Assembly (NCBI GenBank): GCA_965112735.1
Contig: OZ218962.1
Location: forward strand, 1,116,001 to 1,180,000
Reading direction: 5' to 3'
Origin: Phaeosaccion multiseriatum
Taxonomy: Eukaryota > Ochrophyta, other classes
DNA: 64,000 nt
A program made the translations under genes and the position numbers. Position 1 is the first letter of the stretch. The number at the start of each line of letters is the position of its first letter. Below the pieces are notes generated by a model. That model was not told the DNA's origin, did no database searches, and saw only the letters and a list, made by a program, of their open reading frames with translations. Below, piece by piece: positions 1 through 12,178 of the stretch.

Positions 1-2091
1 CATACTGAGTGAAGGGGTGGGGATGACTGCGAAACTGCAGCTCCCGCTCGCAGCCCTCTGCAACTCATCTCACACACACTGACAAACACACACACTCTCT
101 CTCTCTCTCACGCATGCACACACACACCCATGCACACACACACTCTCTCTCATACGCATCCACACACACAGACACACTGCCAAACACATACACACTCTCC
201 CTCACACACGCACACGCACACACACACACACCCATACACCCGTATACCTGATGCAGAGTCATGACGCTGGAGGTGCTGGGGTTTGGAGGACGGTTGGCGT
301 TGGCGGAGTGGAGACGATCAGCTCGCTCCTTGGCAGCCGCCATGTTGAGAGCGTGACTATCACCCGTTAGCTGTGTAGGCAGGGGGGGAGGGGGAGGGAG
401 GGAGGGAGGGAGGGAGGGAGAGGATGGTGCAAACAAGTACCTGATGCGTGAGGGGAGTACCTCTGTCGCGCGAAACGAAACACAAGCAGTGAAGGGGGGG
501 TTGGAGGCTTCCTCCTTCCTCTCGCCCGCCTGCTTCTCCTCCTCCTCCTCCTCCTCCTCCTCCTCCTCCTCCTCCTCCTCCTCCTCCTCCTCCTCCTCAT
601 TCTCCCCCTTATCCCCCTCCCCCTCCTCCATGCTCAACCTACGCACCTCCAGCGTGGTGCCCCCCTTGCCGCCGAGGAGCCACTGCCTAAACTCCGCAAA
701 GTCCACCATTCCACTCTCGTCCTTGTCGAGGCGTTTGAACATCTCCTTCGCCTCCGACTCGGACAGTCCGGTCAGCCCAATCCCTGTGGACAGGTGCATG
801 GGTAGGTAGGTAGGTAGGTAGGTAGGTAGGTAGGTAGGTAGGTAGGTAGGTAGGTAGGTAGGTAGGTAGGTAGGTAGGTAGGTAGGTAGGTGGGTAGGTA
901 GGTAGGTAAGTGGGTAGGTCGGTAGGTAGGTAGGTAGGTAGGTAGGTAGGTAGGTAGGTAGGTAGGTAGGTAGGTAGGTAGGTAGGTAGGTAGGTAGGTA
1001 GGTAGGTAGGTAGGTAGGTAGGTAGGTAGGTAGGTAGGTAGGTAGGTAGGTAGGTAGGTAGGTAGGTAGGTAGGTAGTTAGTTAGGTGGGTAGGTAGGTA
1101 GGTAGGTAAGTAGGTAGGTTGGTGGGTAAGTAGGTAGGTTGGTGGGTAGGTAGGTAGGTAGGTAGGTAGGTAGGTAGGAAGGTAGGTAGGTAGGTAGGTA
1201 GGTAGGCAAAAGGGTGGGTAGGTAGACATATGGGGGTACGAGTATGTTAATGAGAGGCACACGCACATGGGCTAGGTAGGCACATAGGCATGGGTATGGG
1301 GTGTAAGCAGGCGTAAAGGTATGGGGGTAGACAGAGGCATACGGGTATGGGGGTAGGCAGAGCCATAAGGGTATGGGGGTAGGCAGAGGCATACGGGTAT
1401 GGGGGTAGGCAGAGGGGTACGGGTAGGCAGAGGCATACGGGTATGGGGGTAGGCAGAGGCGTACGGGTATGGGGGTAGGCAGAGGCATACGGGTATGGGG
1501 GTAGGCAGAGCCATACGGGTATGGGGGGTAGGCAGAGGCATACGGGTATGGGGGGTAGGCAGAGGCATACGGGTTTGGGGGTAGGCAGAGGCGTACGGGC
1601 ATGGCCAGACCAGGTATGAACCAAATCCCTCACCCTAACCCCATAGCCTAACCCACCTTTGAGGCTCTGAAAGAAGTTCTCTCTGGACAAGAGGAGTGAC
1701 TTGGCCTTCTCCGAGTTGCCCGACACAAAGTTGCGATACGCCCTCAGGGACTCCATCGGGCCCCCGTCAATCTTGCACAAGATCCGCTGGCGGAGCTCGT
1801 CATTGTCGAGGGTGAGGGAGGCGTCGCGGATGTTGGACAGCTTCTCCACGCGGTCTTGTGCAGCCTTGATCTTGTCGAGTTGGAGGTTCTTGCCAAGTGT
1901 GAGTCCGGTGCGCATCTTGGCGGGTTCCTCTTCCGCTTCGGCGAGCTTCTCCGCGTTGAGTGCCTCGTCCGCCTTGGCCACGAGCCACGCTCTGAACTCG
2001 GTGTAGTCGATCTCGCCGCACTTGTCGGGGTCGAAGTGGTTGAAGAGGAGGCGGATGTGTGGAGCCTCGACCTGCAGCAACGCAGCAACGC

Positions 2092-2132
<41 letters not shown>

Positions 2133-3407
2133 GCAAACCAATCGATTGCAACCCAACCATTCGTTAGCCAAAACCTTTCATCAACCCTGATCCAACGATT
2201 AACCAACCAGCCGTAGCCAACCACTACCAAACATTAAACCAAGCATTAACAACGATTGACCAACCAACAAACCGACCAACCAACCAACCCAGGTTCGGTT
2301 TCAATTCAAGTGAGACTCAAACGCTAAACGCAACATTCGAACCTAAACTCAAGCTTATTACTCACAGCACGCGAACCTCATACAACCAACACGCATACCT
2401 GCAGCCCGTACTGCTTGATGGCCTGCTGGAACTCGGGAAAGTCGAGGAAGAGCTTCCTCCCCTGGGCAGCCGGACGGAAGTGACGGAAGGCCCTCAACAA
2501 TTCCGAAGCCCCGCCCTTGATCTTATCAATAATGTTCTTGGTGAGGAAGGTGTCGTCCTGCCTCCACGCCTCTCGAGCCTTCTCCCTCTGCTCCTCCTCC
2601 CCTCCTCCTCCTCCTCCTCCTCCTCCTCCTCCTCCTCCTCCGCCCCCCCCTCCTCCTCCCCTCGCTCCTCCTCCCGCTCCTCCTTTAGCGCTGCCGTTGT
2701 TCTTCTTACTGCGCGCGAGCTTGGATAGCCAATGAGATCCGTCGTAGTCGTCGGGCACGAGAGGGTTTCCGGATGGCTCCTTGTGGTCGCGGATCTTGCG
2801 CAGGCTCTCCTCCTTTTCGTTCGTTTCGTTCGTTCGTTTCGTTTGTTGTTTCGTTCATTGTTTCGTGAAGGTGGGGGGAGGGGGGCGCAGGAAGACAAGT
2901 TTGTGGTTGCGTAGTAGGTGAGAATGAGTAGCGAACCAATAGCGAAAACGACTGGAATAAAGGTGGGGAATGAAAACAAATGGACAGCTTGACACGGGAA
3001 GGAGAACGCTGTGGTACTTCTGCTGCTGCCTCCCTCCTTCACTAGAATGGTGTGCTTCACTACTGTGGTGCAACTGTGGTGCAACTGTGGTGTAACTGCT
3101 ACCCACCCATCCTCGCACACTTCGTCCTTCACTCACTTGCTCCAGAGTCCAAAAGTCGGTTTCCGCCGCGCCATTGGTGCCCCCGTGCGTGGCGTTATCA
3201 ATCTTGTCGACCCACATCATGAAGTCGGCAAGGTCGACGACGCCGTCCTTGTTGTGGTCCATGCGAGTGAAGATGGCCCGCACCTCCTCCTCGTCGCGCA
3301 AGTCTCGCATGCACGATTTCACCTTTTGCGAGGGAGGAGGGAGGGTGAGGAGGAGGTGGAGCAGTTGGTGATACAGCAGCACAGCAGCAGCAAGAGCAGC
3401 CGGACGA

Positions 3408-3438
<31 letters not shown>

Positions 3439-5613
3439 CCCCTCCTTGCTCCCCTCCCTCCCGCCGTCTCTCCCTCCTCCCCCTCCTCCCCCTCCTCCCC
3501 TCCCTCTCACCTTGGCCGCAAAGGAGGCCCAAATCATGCTGGACGTGGAGGAAAGAGCCTTGAACACCTTCAGCACATCAAAGTGGCCCTCACGATTGGT
3601 CTCCCCCGCCAGTTCCGTCAGCTTATCCAGCAACATTTCATCGATGATCTGCTGCTGTGCCGTGGTCATGCGCGACATGTGGAGTCGATGCGCATTCTTC
3701 TTAAGGTGTGCCTTGAGTTGGGCCCGATCTGCCTGCTCCAGAGACATCTTGCGCTTTGCACCACCACCACTACCACTACCACCGCTGCCACCGCCATTAG
3801 CCCCATTGTTGTTGTTGGCGCCGCCAGGGCCCATCTCGCGTCTACCCCCTCCACCGAGCACGGCTTGGGTGGGTGGTCCGGAAGCCGCGCGGAGGTCTTG
3901 CTGTTGTCGCTGCTTGCCCTCCTCGCTCGGGAAAGACTCCCCCTGACCGTACCGCTTGTTCGGGGATGGTACCACTGCAATGCCCTGCTCGTCGAGGTTG
4001 CGCTCGCCGGTGTCCAGCCAATAGGCGAACTCGTCAAAGTCAAGCTGAGGGGGGAGGGAAAGGGGTGGTAGGGTATGTGCACGAGCGAGCCGCGAGGGAT
4101 AAGATGATATCATCCATCGACTTGGACTTGGAGAGGACAAAGGGGGGGGACGGGGGCGATAACTGGAAGCGTATTCTAAAAAGTGACAAGTGGCTGCACT
4201 CGAACGTGTCTCTCTGCTCCTCAAAGTCAGTCAAGCGTCCTCAGTCGTCCCCCGTCCCTGCGCCTTCCTTCCTCCCTCCCTCCCTCTCTTCCTTGGGTCT
4301 CAAGGTGGCCCAACTGTCACCGAGTGACCCGTTTCATTCGCGCAAGATGGGGGTGGGGATTTAAGGATTGCCTCCTGGACTCCCAAACTCCTCCACTTGT
4401 ACTTCCTCTCCCACTACACCCCCACCAAACCAAAGCAAACCTCCACACGCACGCACACACACACACACACACAACGCCACAACCCACCTGCCATGTGCGC
4501 GGTTCCGAGTCGAAGAGGTCGAAAGTGGCCTTAATGAGTGATTTGGGCATGAGTTTGCCAAAGCCCGCATCCGCCAACCCGCTCTTAAACTCGTTGAGCG
4601 AGAGAACGTGGCCTTGACCCTTGTGTATGTGTCGGAAGGCCCGGGCGATGAGCTCCTTTGAGCCAGAGCCAGGGGGCAGGGGGGCAAGGAACTTTTTCCG
4701 CAGGTAGTCCCCCAAGAGCTTGGTGTTGCTGTTGTTGCGACTCACCTGGGGGGGGGGGGGGCGGGGGCAAATTGCAAGAAGATAAGGGCATTGTTTGGAT
4801 GATACATACACAGATAGACAGGAATTCCAGGACCTCCCTCCCCCTCCTGCCCCAGAGTGCGCGAGAACTTCGCGAAACCGACTTCGTCTTTGTTTGCCAA
4901 ACAGTGGAAGCGGTAAGGACTAGCAGTACTCGCTTGAGTGGAGCGACAGGGCACCACCCATTCGTATATGCACACAGGCGTCACCGTTCGTCGTAGAGTG
5001 ATGAGAGAGGTGTCCAGACTGACTTGCACCTCGCTTCTCGCAGCTGTACACATTGCTGCTCCCTTGAGTTGCAGTCCACGAATGCTTTTGCCTGGCGTTG
5101 TCCTGTCCTTCCCTCTTCTGTTTAGTCACTGTGTCCTACCCTTCGTCCTTCCACCATCCCCTTTGCCTCTCGGGTCTCTCGGAGCAGGCACACCCCAAGG
5201 CCCCATGTATGAGCTTCCACCACTTGCCTCTCTCCCCCACCTCTCTACTCCTCCACCTCCCTTTACCAGATCTGCAGGCGTCTCTCGTTCTTCTCCCCCC
5301 CCCCCCCCTTCTCTCTTTACTGAAGGGCACGTACCGAATCTGACGAGGACGCAGAGCTTCCTGTTTCTGGACGTGATGCGCTGTGCTGCTGTATGTCCTG
5401 GAGTGATGGCAGATCAATTGGTCCTGCTGCCGCCAGCGACACCGGCCCACTGCCTCCTCCCCCTCCCCCTAAACTCCTCCTTCCCCTCGAACTCGTCATG
5501 GCCGCCCCTGCGGTCGACGGTCGACCCGAAGACAGGCTTGTTGATCTCGCTGTGAGAGGTGGAGGTGTGCCCTTCACCATCAGAGGGCCCACCTTCATGT
5601 CGGAAAGCCCCAT
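1..5613 (-). CDS. Multi-EF-hand calcium-binding protein (3' end beyond window)
   Basis: Eight frame-consistent exons on the minus strand: 5613-5335, 4745-4488, 4044-3511, 3322-3137, 2812-2399, 2071-1657, 783-461 and 370-248; the last ends in a donor, so the gene continues off the left edge. The start ATG (5613) is the first after an in-frame TAG. About 840 residues are visible. The protein is a repeated module: a helix starting with a basic 'LRKKF/IIDKI/LRQRI' segment, a degenerate EF-hand half, then a canonical EF-hand. Canonical loops are [12 protein letters not shown] (exon 4), [12 protein letters not shown] (exon 6) and [12 protein letters not shown] (exon 7); exon 2/3 forms a weaker loop [13 protein letters not shown]. 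Poly-Gly and poly-Glu runs interrupt the modules. Calcium binding follows from the canonical loops; the cellular role is unknown. The exon 7 donor is ambiguous (461 keeps phase; a second GT at 441 does not). It is head-to-head with the NRAMP gene. Confidence 0.8.
795..1212. repeat. (GGTA)n microsatellite in EF-hand gene intron
   Basis: About 400 bp of GGTA with a few point variants (GGTGGGTA, GGTTGGTG). It lies within the intron between exons 6 and 7 and ends about 10 bp from the exon 7 acceptor at 784, so the coding strand reads TACC repeats leading into the splice site. Confidence 0.95.
1320..1605. repeat. Minisatellite, ~25 bp unit, same intron
   Basis: Tandem copies of a unit close to GGGTATGGGGGTAGGCAGAG followed by GCATAC, about a dozen copies with single-base variants and one shortened copy near 1411-1430. 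Intronic; no coding role is seen although the minus strand stays open. Confidence 0.9.
3364..3377 (+). repeat. Copy of dispersed motif GTTGGTGATACAGC
   Basis: One of nine exact copies of the 11-mer TTGGTGATACA in this window. The others are at 15945-15957(+), 16772-16784(-), 17055-17066(-), 19050-19063(+), 21385-21396(-), 23686-23698(+), 25823-25834(+) and 41363-41376(+). One-mismatch copies lie at 57513(+) and 59112(+). This copy is intronic. Function unknown; see findings. Confidence 0.8.
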
Positions 5614-6065
5614 CTCTGTGTCGGGGGTGGCCCCACCTATTGTCTACTGTCCGGTGACCGCAGCTACCAAACGTACAAGCCTCTCCTCCTGGTGATGCTT
5701 GTGGAGATGTATTCTACTTCATCCAAAGAGGCACTCCTGATCCTTTTGCTCGTCTGCTGCTCAAGCCTAGCCCTCCCTCAGTCTGCTGATGCTCCTTGCC
5801 TCTACTAAGACTACCTCCAGCTGGCAAAAGCCTCCTTGCTCTCTCGAGCGCCCTCTCCCACCCCCCTCCGAGGTGTCGTACCCGATCACTCTCCTTCTTA
5901 CTTCAGTCCTCAGTATAGCCCCTCCTTGCTGCTCTCTGGCCGTCCCTCGCACCCTCGAAACGCAAAAGCGACCAACGGTTACGGAAATTGCCGAGGTTTC
6001 CGACGCTGGGATGTAAGAGAACCCCAAAACCTTTTTTCTTCTTTCGCTCCTACCCACTCTGCAAG
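5614..6065. promoter_or_regulatory. Divergent promoter region, EF-hand / NRAMP
   Basis: About 450 bp between the start codon of the minus-strand EF-hand gene and the chosen NRAMP start. No convincing TATA element or other named site was found. It is inferred to hold both promoters from gene orientation only. Confidence 0.5.
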
Positions 6066-6609
6066 ATGGCCTTGTTCCCCCATGCGAATGGCCACAGAAC
6101 GTATGGCAGCAATAATGATAGTGGGGGAGGTATCTATGTGCAGGGAGTGCACGAAGAAGCGGGAGAGGAGGAGGAGGAGGAGGACGAGGAGGAGGAGTAC
6201 GAGGAGGAGGAGGACGAGGAGGAGGAGGAGGACGATATTGGCGCGAGGAGGGGTGGAGGCGGGAAGAGGCGCATCAGCACCTACGCCAGAGGTACCATGG
6301 TGGTGGATATCCCCGACGAGCCGGAAGGTACCTTCCTCTTCAACTGGAGAACCTTGTGGGCCTACGTCGGGCCAGGTTTTCTGATGTCTTTGACTTATCT
6401 TGACCCGGGCAATCTAGAGGCGGACCTCCAGCAAGGGGCTTATACAGGATACTCTCTTCTGTGGTTGCTGTTCCTGGCGCACGCAGTGGGCTTGCTCTTG
6501 CAGGTGTGTGCCTTTAACGGAGAGGCATGGGAATGGGAAATACGTGGCAGTGGCTACGGGGGGGGGTGGCGCTTCCCCGGCTCTCTTCTCCTCCTCCTCC
6601 TCCCCCCCC

Positions 6610-6645
<36 letters not shown>

Positions 6646-9600
6646 ACATCATCATCTTCCTCCTCCTCCTGCTCCTGCGCCTCTTCCCCCCCCTCCCCCT
6701 CCTCCTCCTTCTCCTCCTTCTCCTCCTGCTGCTGCTGGTGCTCCTGCTGCTCTTGCTGCTCCTCCTCCTCCCCCCCCCCCCTCGGTCACCCAGAGCATGG
6801 CAGCCCGTCTGGGCTGTGTGACAGGCCGGCACCTCGCTCAAGTGTGCAAAGAGCATTACAGCGCACCCGTGGCCATGGCGCTGTGGCTCATGACCGAAAT
6901 CGCCATCGTTGGCGCTGACATCCAGGCAAGCAAGCAACGCAAGCAAGCACAACCTCAAAATTAAACTCCAATTTACCACATGCTTCCATCCTCCCTCTCC
7001 TCCCCATGCCCCCTTCTTCCCCTCCCTCTCTCTCTCTCTCTCCCTCCGTCCCTCCCTCCCTTCACTCCCTCCCTCCCTCCCCCCCTCCCCTTCCTTCTCT
7101 CCCTTCCTCTTTCCCTCCCTCCGTCTCCTCCCTCCCTTCACTCCCTCCCTCCCTCCCTCCCCCCTTCTCTACCTCCCTCTCCTCCTCCCTTCTTCCCATT
7201 GGCTTTCCTGGTCTCACCCCCCCCCCCCCCCCCCCCCCTGCCTCCCTATGCTGCAGGAAGTGGTAGGTTCCTCCATCGCCCTCCGTATTTTGCTCGGGAT
7301 TCCCCTGTGGGTAGGGTGCCTGGTAACTGTCGTGGACACCTTCACCTTCCTGCTCATCGACCGTTACGGCGTCAGGAAGCTCGAGGCGCTGATCATGTTC
7401 CTCATTTCAGGTACGTAATACTTCGTAGTAGTACGTAATTTATACGTCATTGTCCACAGTGTTGTGCAGTCAGGAGGGAGGAAGGAGGGTAGAGGGGCAG
7501 CTATCTATTTTCGTGAGGAGAGGGAGGAGGAGAGGGACGGAGGGATGGACGTCCTCATTCTGAGCCACAGTGCCACTGTCTTCCTCTGTCTCTCTCTCTC
7601 TCTCTCCCCCCCGCGGCCACTCTCTCCCTCTCTCTCTGCCCGCCCCCCCATCCCCCCCCGTCTCTCTCTTTCTCTCCCTCCCTCTCTCTCCACTCCCTCC
7701 CTCCCTCCGCCCTCCCCAGTGATGGTGGTATCCTTCTTCGTCAACTACGGCAAGCACCCGCCCCCCCTCGATGACTTCCTCTCGGGCTTCAGTCCACGTA
7801 TCCACAAATACGCCTATGTCACGGCTGTAGGCGTCTCAGGTGAAGTTAGGTAAAATAAGCAGCCTCACCCTTCACCCTTGCGTCTCACTTGTTCTTGTGC
7901 CTCCTTTTTTTGTGGGGGGCTTTGTTTTGAAAGAAGTATAGAAGGAGCACTGTCCTCATTACAATGGCACCCATGCCCACTACTACCCATGAGCACCCCC
8001 CTCAATCATCATTTTCCATTTTTTTTTCCTTCTCAACCCCTCCCTCCCTCCCTCCCTCCCTCCCTCCTTCCTTCCTTCCCTCCCTCCCTATCTTCCTCCC
8101 TCCTCTCTCTCCCTCCCTCATCTCTCTCTCCCTCCCTCCCTCCCGCCCAACCCTAACTCCTACAGGAGCGGTACTGATGCCTCACTCGCTGTACCTGCAC
8201 TCAGCCCTCGTGCTGTCGAGAGGCATCGATCGCCACCGCCCGCGTAAGGTAAGATGACTTGCCTCCTCACCTCCCCACCCTCCTTCGGTACGACGCGGTT
8301 TCCGTACCTGGCACTCGGTATGGACTCATCTCCCTCCCTTGCGACGGCGCTCTTCTACTTCCCACGCCTACAACACACGCACACAACACACACATGCACG
8401 TACCGTACACATACCACACAAACACCACACACGCACACACACCACACACGCACAAACACACACGCACTAACCTGACACTCGATACTGCTCCCTCCTACCC
8501 ACCGTCCTGACACCTCCTACCCACCGTCCTGGCCCCTCCTACCCACCGTCCTGGCCCCTCCTATTCACCGTCCTGACACCTCCTACCCCACCGTCCTGGC
8601 CCCTCCTATTCACCGTCCTGACACCTCCTACCCCACCGTCCTGACACCTCCTACCCACCGTCCTGACACCTCCTACCCCATCGTCCTGACACCTCCTACC
8701 CCACCGTCCTGATACCTCCTGCCCCCACTGTCCTGGCCCCTCCTATTCACCGTCCTGACACCTCCTACCCCACCGTCCTGACACCTCCTACCCACCGTCC
8801 TGACATCTCCTACCCCATCGTCCTGACACCAAGGTGCGAGAGGCGATCAAATATTGTACGCTGGACAGCTTCCTTGCACTGTTTGTGGCCCTGGTGATCA
8901 ACCTAGCCGTAGTGGGGACTTTCGCGGCTGCTTTCTACGACCAGGGCTGTGCGGAGAGCCCTATGCAACAGTCTGCGTGTGTGACAGGCAGTGCCGTCAA
9001 AGCCAACCAGCCCTCCTACGGGACCTGCTGGACAGGAGGAGGGGTAGGAGGGTGGGAAGGAGGAGGGGGAGGAATAGGAGGAGGAGGAGGAGGAGGAGGA
9101 GGAGGAGGAGGAGGAGGGGGGGTAGGGGGTGGCGTGCCGGGGGTGTGCCAGGAGATCAGTCTACTTGATGCAGCTGAGGCGCTCAAGGGCGCGCTGGGTC
9201 ATTCTGCCAAGTACTTGTGGGCCCTGGGCTTGCTGGCGGCGGGGCAGTCCAGCACCATGACGGGCACATACGCCGGACAGTTTGTGTGCGAGGGCTTCCT
9301 CATGCTCAAAATGTCCAGATGGCAAAGGTGGGTGTGTAAGTGGGTGGGTGGGTGGGTGGGTGGGTGGGTGGAGGAGGTGGGGTGGGTGGGTGGGTGGGGT
9401 TGATTTATCTACTGGATACAGTACCTATTTGTCTCTACAATATTCAACCTGTCTTTTTTTAATTTTTTGTGTCTCCCTTGGCTTTCTCCCTCCCTCCCTC
9501 CCTCCCTCCCTCCCTCCCTCCCTCCCTCTCTCCCTCTCTCCCTCCCTTCCTCCCTCTCTCCCTCTCTCCCTCCCTCCGTCCCTCCCTCACTCCCTCTCTC

Positions 9601-11048
9601 CCTCTCCCTCGTTCCTTCTCTTTCACCCCTCCCTTGCCCCCCTCCGACCCTTGGCGTGATGACTCACTCCCCTTAAGGCTGGTTGCCACTCGAATCCTTG
9701 CCCTCGGCCCCGCCATGGTGGTGACTCTGTGGCTCGGAGGGGACACACCTGCGGCAGATCGGTTGGGAGGGTGGCTCAACGTGTTGCAGAGTGAGTGAGG
9801 GAGTGAGTAGTGAGGGAGGGAGGCAGTGAGGGAGGGAGGGAGTGACTGGGTGAGGGACTGAGGGAGGGAGAGTAAGGGAGGGGGTGAGGGAGTGAGAGAG
9901 TGAGTGAGTTCGATTGCTGATGTTACTGTAGGGGTAATGTGTTGCGTACGTTTAACCAGCGTTTGAGCGTGCAGTGTTGAGCGTTCGAAGCGCTCATGTT
10001 GGCGTTTTCCTTCCTCCTTGAGTGTTGCGTCCCCTCCCAGCCATTGCAGTCATGTCGAATCGAATCTCGAGCGCGAGGAGAGAGGAAAGAGTTGTGGGGT
10101 GGCGCTCTGGCGCGCTCTCTCTCTCTCTCTCTCTCTCTTTCCCTCTTGTCCATGCCTATCTCTGTTTTTGATCTCCTCACTCTCACTCTCTCTCTCTCTC
10201 TCCAATTAATCGTACTTGCCAGCATTCCTTCCACTACTTTTTGTCGTCGTTACGTCCCTGAGCTTCGAATCTGACGAAAGTGAAGAATCCCCTTCCCACC
10301 GCCTCGAGTCTATACCACATCTATGTCACCCTAACGCCCCGTCCCCCCCTTTCTCCTCCTGGACTCCCCTCTTCTCTCTACCCTCACCCCCCCCCCCTCT
10401 CCTCCCACCCCTCCCCCGACATACACTCACACACACACAGGCGTGCAACTACCCTTTGCGCTGCTGCCTCTCCTGCACTTGACCTCGAGCAGCGCCATTA
10501 TGGGCCAGCACAAGATCACCAACACGCTCTTCTGCCTCTGTCTGGCCCTTAGCATGTTTGCCATCTGTGTCAACGTGTACACTGTGGGCACCTCCTTGGT
10601 TGGGGCTGATGCCCAAGTGTCCCAGCCTACCCGGGACCAGGCTTGGTATCAGTGTCTAGTTGGGCTCGGGGGTGCTGTCTACTTGGGGTCTTGTCTAACC
10701 CTCGTGAGGGAGGAGTTGGTGTTCGCCTTCGGGGCGGGGAGTCGGGGTGTATCGGCCCTGCTGCGGGGGTGCTGGCGGCTGCTGCTGGTTGGTTGTGGTG
10801 GGGGTAGGAGAGAAGGAAAAGGAGGAGGGGGGGGAGGAATAGGAGGAGGGGGAGGGGGAGGGAAAGGAGGAGGAGGAGGAACGGGGGCGTACGAGAGGGT
10901 AGGAGATGGAGAGGTTGGAGACGACTTGTCACACGACTCTGATTATTCATCCGTGAGCAGCACGTTGGGTCACATTGGAGAGCTCTCCGAGGAGGATGTC
11001 ATTACGTTGGAGCAGAGAAACAACGGACACATCTACGTGAACATTTGA
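6066..11048 (+). CDS. NRAMP-family divalent metal ion transporter
   Basis: Eight exons with closing phases: 6066-6503, 6794-6925, 7257-7410, 7720-7839, 8166-8248, 8834-9327, 9678-9790, 10441-11048; 713 residues. NRAMP proteins are proton-coupled importers of Fe2+, Mn2+ and similar metals. Visible signatures are the TM1 metal-binding DPGN (in '[18 protein letters not shown]'), '[15 protein letters not shown]', '[16 protein letters not shown]', the TM6 MPH motif (in '[18 protein letters not shown]'), '[14 protein letters not shown]' and '[19 protein letters not shown]'. The N-terminal tail is about 75 residues and strongly acidic (Glu/Asp runs). A Gly-rich insertion sits in the extracytoplasmic loop encoded by exon 6 (about 9040-9140) and the C-terminal tail is Gly-rich. 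The start ATG at 6066 precedes the acidic tail; an upstream in-frame stretch lacks another ATG. Membrane (plasma, vacuolar or plastid) is not decided by the sequence. Confidence 0.93.
6926..7256 (+). other. GC-AG intron in the NRAMP gene
   Basis: The exon ends ...GACATCCAG and the intron begins GCAAGC; no GT is available that preserves the conserved '[14 protein letters not shown]' junction of NRAMP proteins. The acceptor is CTGCAG. GC-AG introns are a known minor class spliced by the major spliceosome. Confidence 0.8.
8486..8830. repeat. Minisatellite (~22-25 bp) in NRAMP intron 5
   Basis: Roughly 14 copies of a unit like CACCTCCTACCCACCGTCCT followed by GA, with length variants (CCCACC, CCCCACC) and a GGCCCC subtype. 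It is pyrimidine-rich on the coding strand and ends at the exon 6 acceptor (8833). Confidence 0.92.
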
Positions 11049-12178
11049 GTGCATCTACGTTAACAATGGCGAGTCTTCAACGTCAGAAACGTTTTCCTCC
11101 ACTGGAGATGATTTTATCTCAATTCGATTACTAGTACACCAGTAACCCTCTGATTTCTGCCCTTGCGGACCGACCGCCACTCGACCCTCACCAAAACCCT
11201 GCCGTAATAAGGCCTTTTGCGCGTTGTGCACACTTTTTTCTGCACAGTTTCAGAGCGTCTATTGCGCCCCGTCTTTCTTGTGGAACCGTTCAGTCACTTC
11301 CCCAGGGAGCCCCACTGAGATCATATCCCAGCCTCACTACTACTGGAATTGAACGTGCCTTACTATGCCATAACTTGTCGCTGGATCGACCACATCAACG
11401 CTGCTGCACCGCTTCTTTAATTTTCAAAGAACGGACCCGCCCTGCTGGATGCTCTTCCATCCTTCCATCCATCCCTCCCCCCCCATGCCAAGCACCATCA
11501 CTGGGGACATCAACGAATCGACCAACCAACCAACCAACCAACCAACCAACCAACCAACCAATCAACCAACCAATCAGCCCGTCTGTGATCGGGAGAGAGA
11601 CACTCGAGACAAAAGCGACCGACGAGGGCCATGCTAGATGAGAAGACGAAGTAACCCCCGGGGCTCTGCTGTACTTTCCCAAGGGCCCAAAGTCTCAATG
11701 GGTACAGTAGAGTAGAGCAAGGAGGCGTGGTGCTCCGCGGTGACGATAACTGCGCAAACAAGGCATCGTAAACCCCGTCCCTCGAGCTGATTGATACACT
11801 GCGTCCCGGGTGTTGGCGAGTTGTGGGGCGGACATCCTCTCGACGAAGGTCAAGGTCAAGGCTAAGGTCAAGGTTGAGGTCAAGGTCAAGGCCAACGCGA
11901 CTCCACCCAACACACCAAAGGGATGCGTCGGAAAGCAAGGAGGGGTTCGCTTGCCTTCGGCAGCACACAAAGGCAGCCGCCCGCCACAGCGGACGTAGCT
12001 ACTCGCGGCGTCGCGTCGCCTCGCGTCCAGTAAATAAAAGCCAAGGCAACAAGTCCAGTAAAGTCAAGCCGAGCTACGCCAAGCTAAGCTAAGCCAAGCT
12101 ACGCCAAGCTACGCCAAGCTACGCCAAGCTAAGCTAAGCCAAGCCAAGCCAAACCAAGCCAGGCCAAGTCAGGCCAAG
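11049..12178. other. Intergenic, NRAMP 3' to mutarotase 3'
   Basis: Convergent interval with no supported gene. It contains (ACCA)n at about 11521-11572, an imperfect AAGGTC repeat at 11849-11890, and a tandem array of AAGCTACGCC / AAGCTAAGCC units at about 12066-12175. Short open frames here are low-complexity only. Confidence 0.7.
12066..12178. repeat. Tandem repeat of ~10 bp AAGCTACGCC-type unit
   Basis: Ten or so imperfect 5/10-bp units (AAGCT, AAGCC, ACGCC) immediately downstream of the mutarotase-like stop codon, probably within or next to its 3' UTR. Confidence 0.85.

Noticed and set aside
1600-1660. Telomere-like CCCTAACCC sequence
   Set aside because: Only one or two imperfect units (CCCTAACCCCATAGCCTAACCC) in an intron; not a telomeric array.
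6554-7141. Minus-strand Arg/Gly/Met-rich frame opposite NRAMP
   Set aside because: It covers NRAMP exon 2 antisense plus microsatellites; the plus-strand NRAMP exon is certain.
11375-12092. Small frames with Asn-Gln-Pro-Thr and Lys-Val repeats
   Set aside because: They are translations of (ACCA)n and AAGGTC repeats in a convergent intergenic region.
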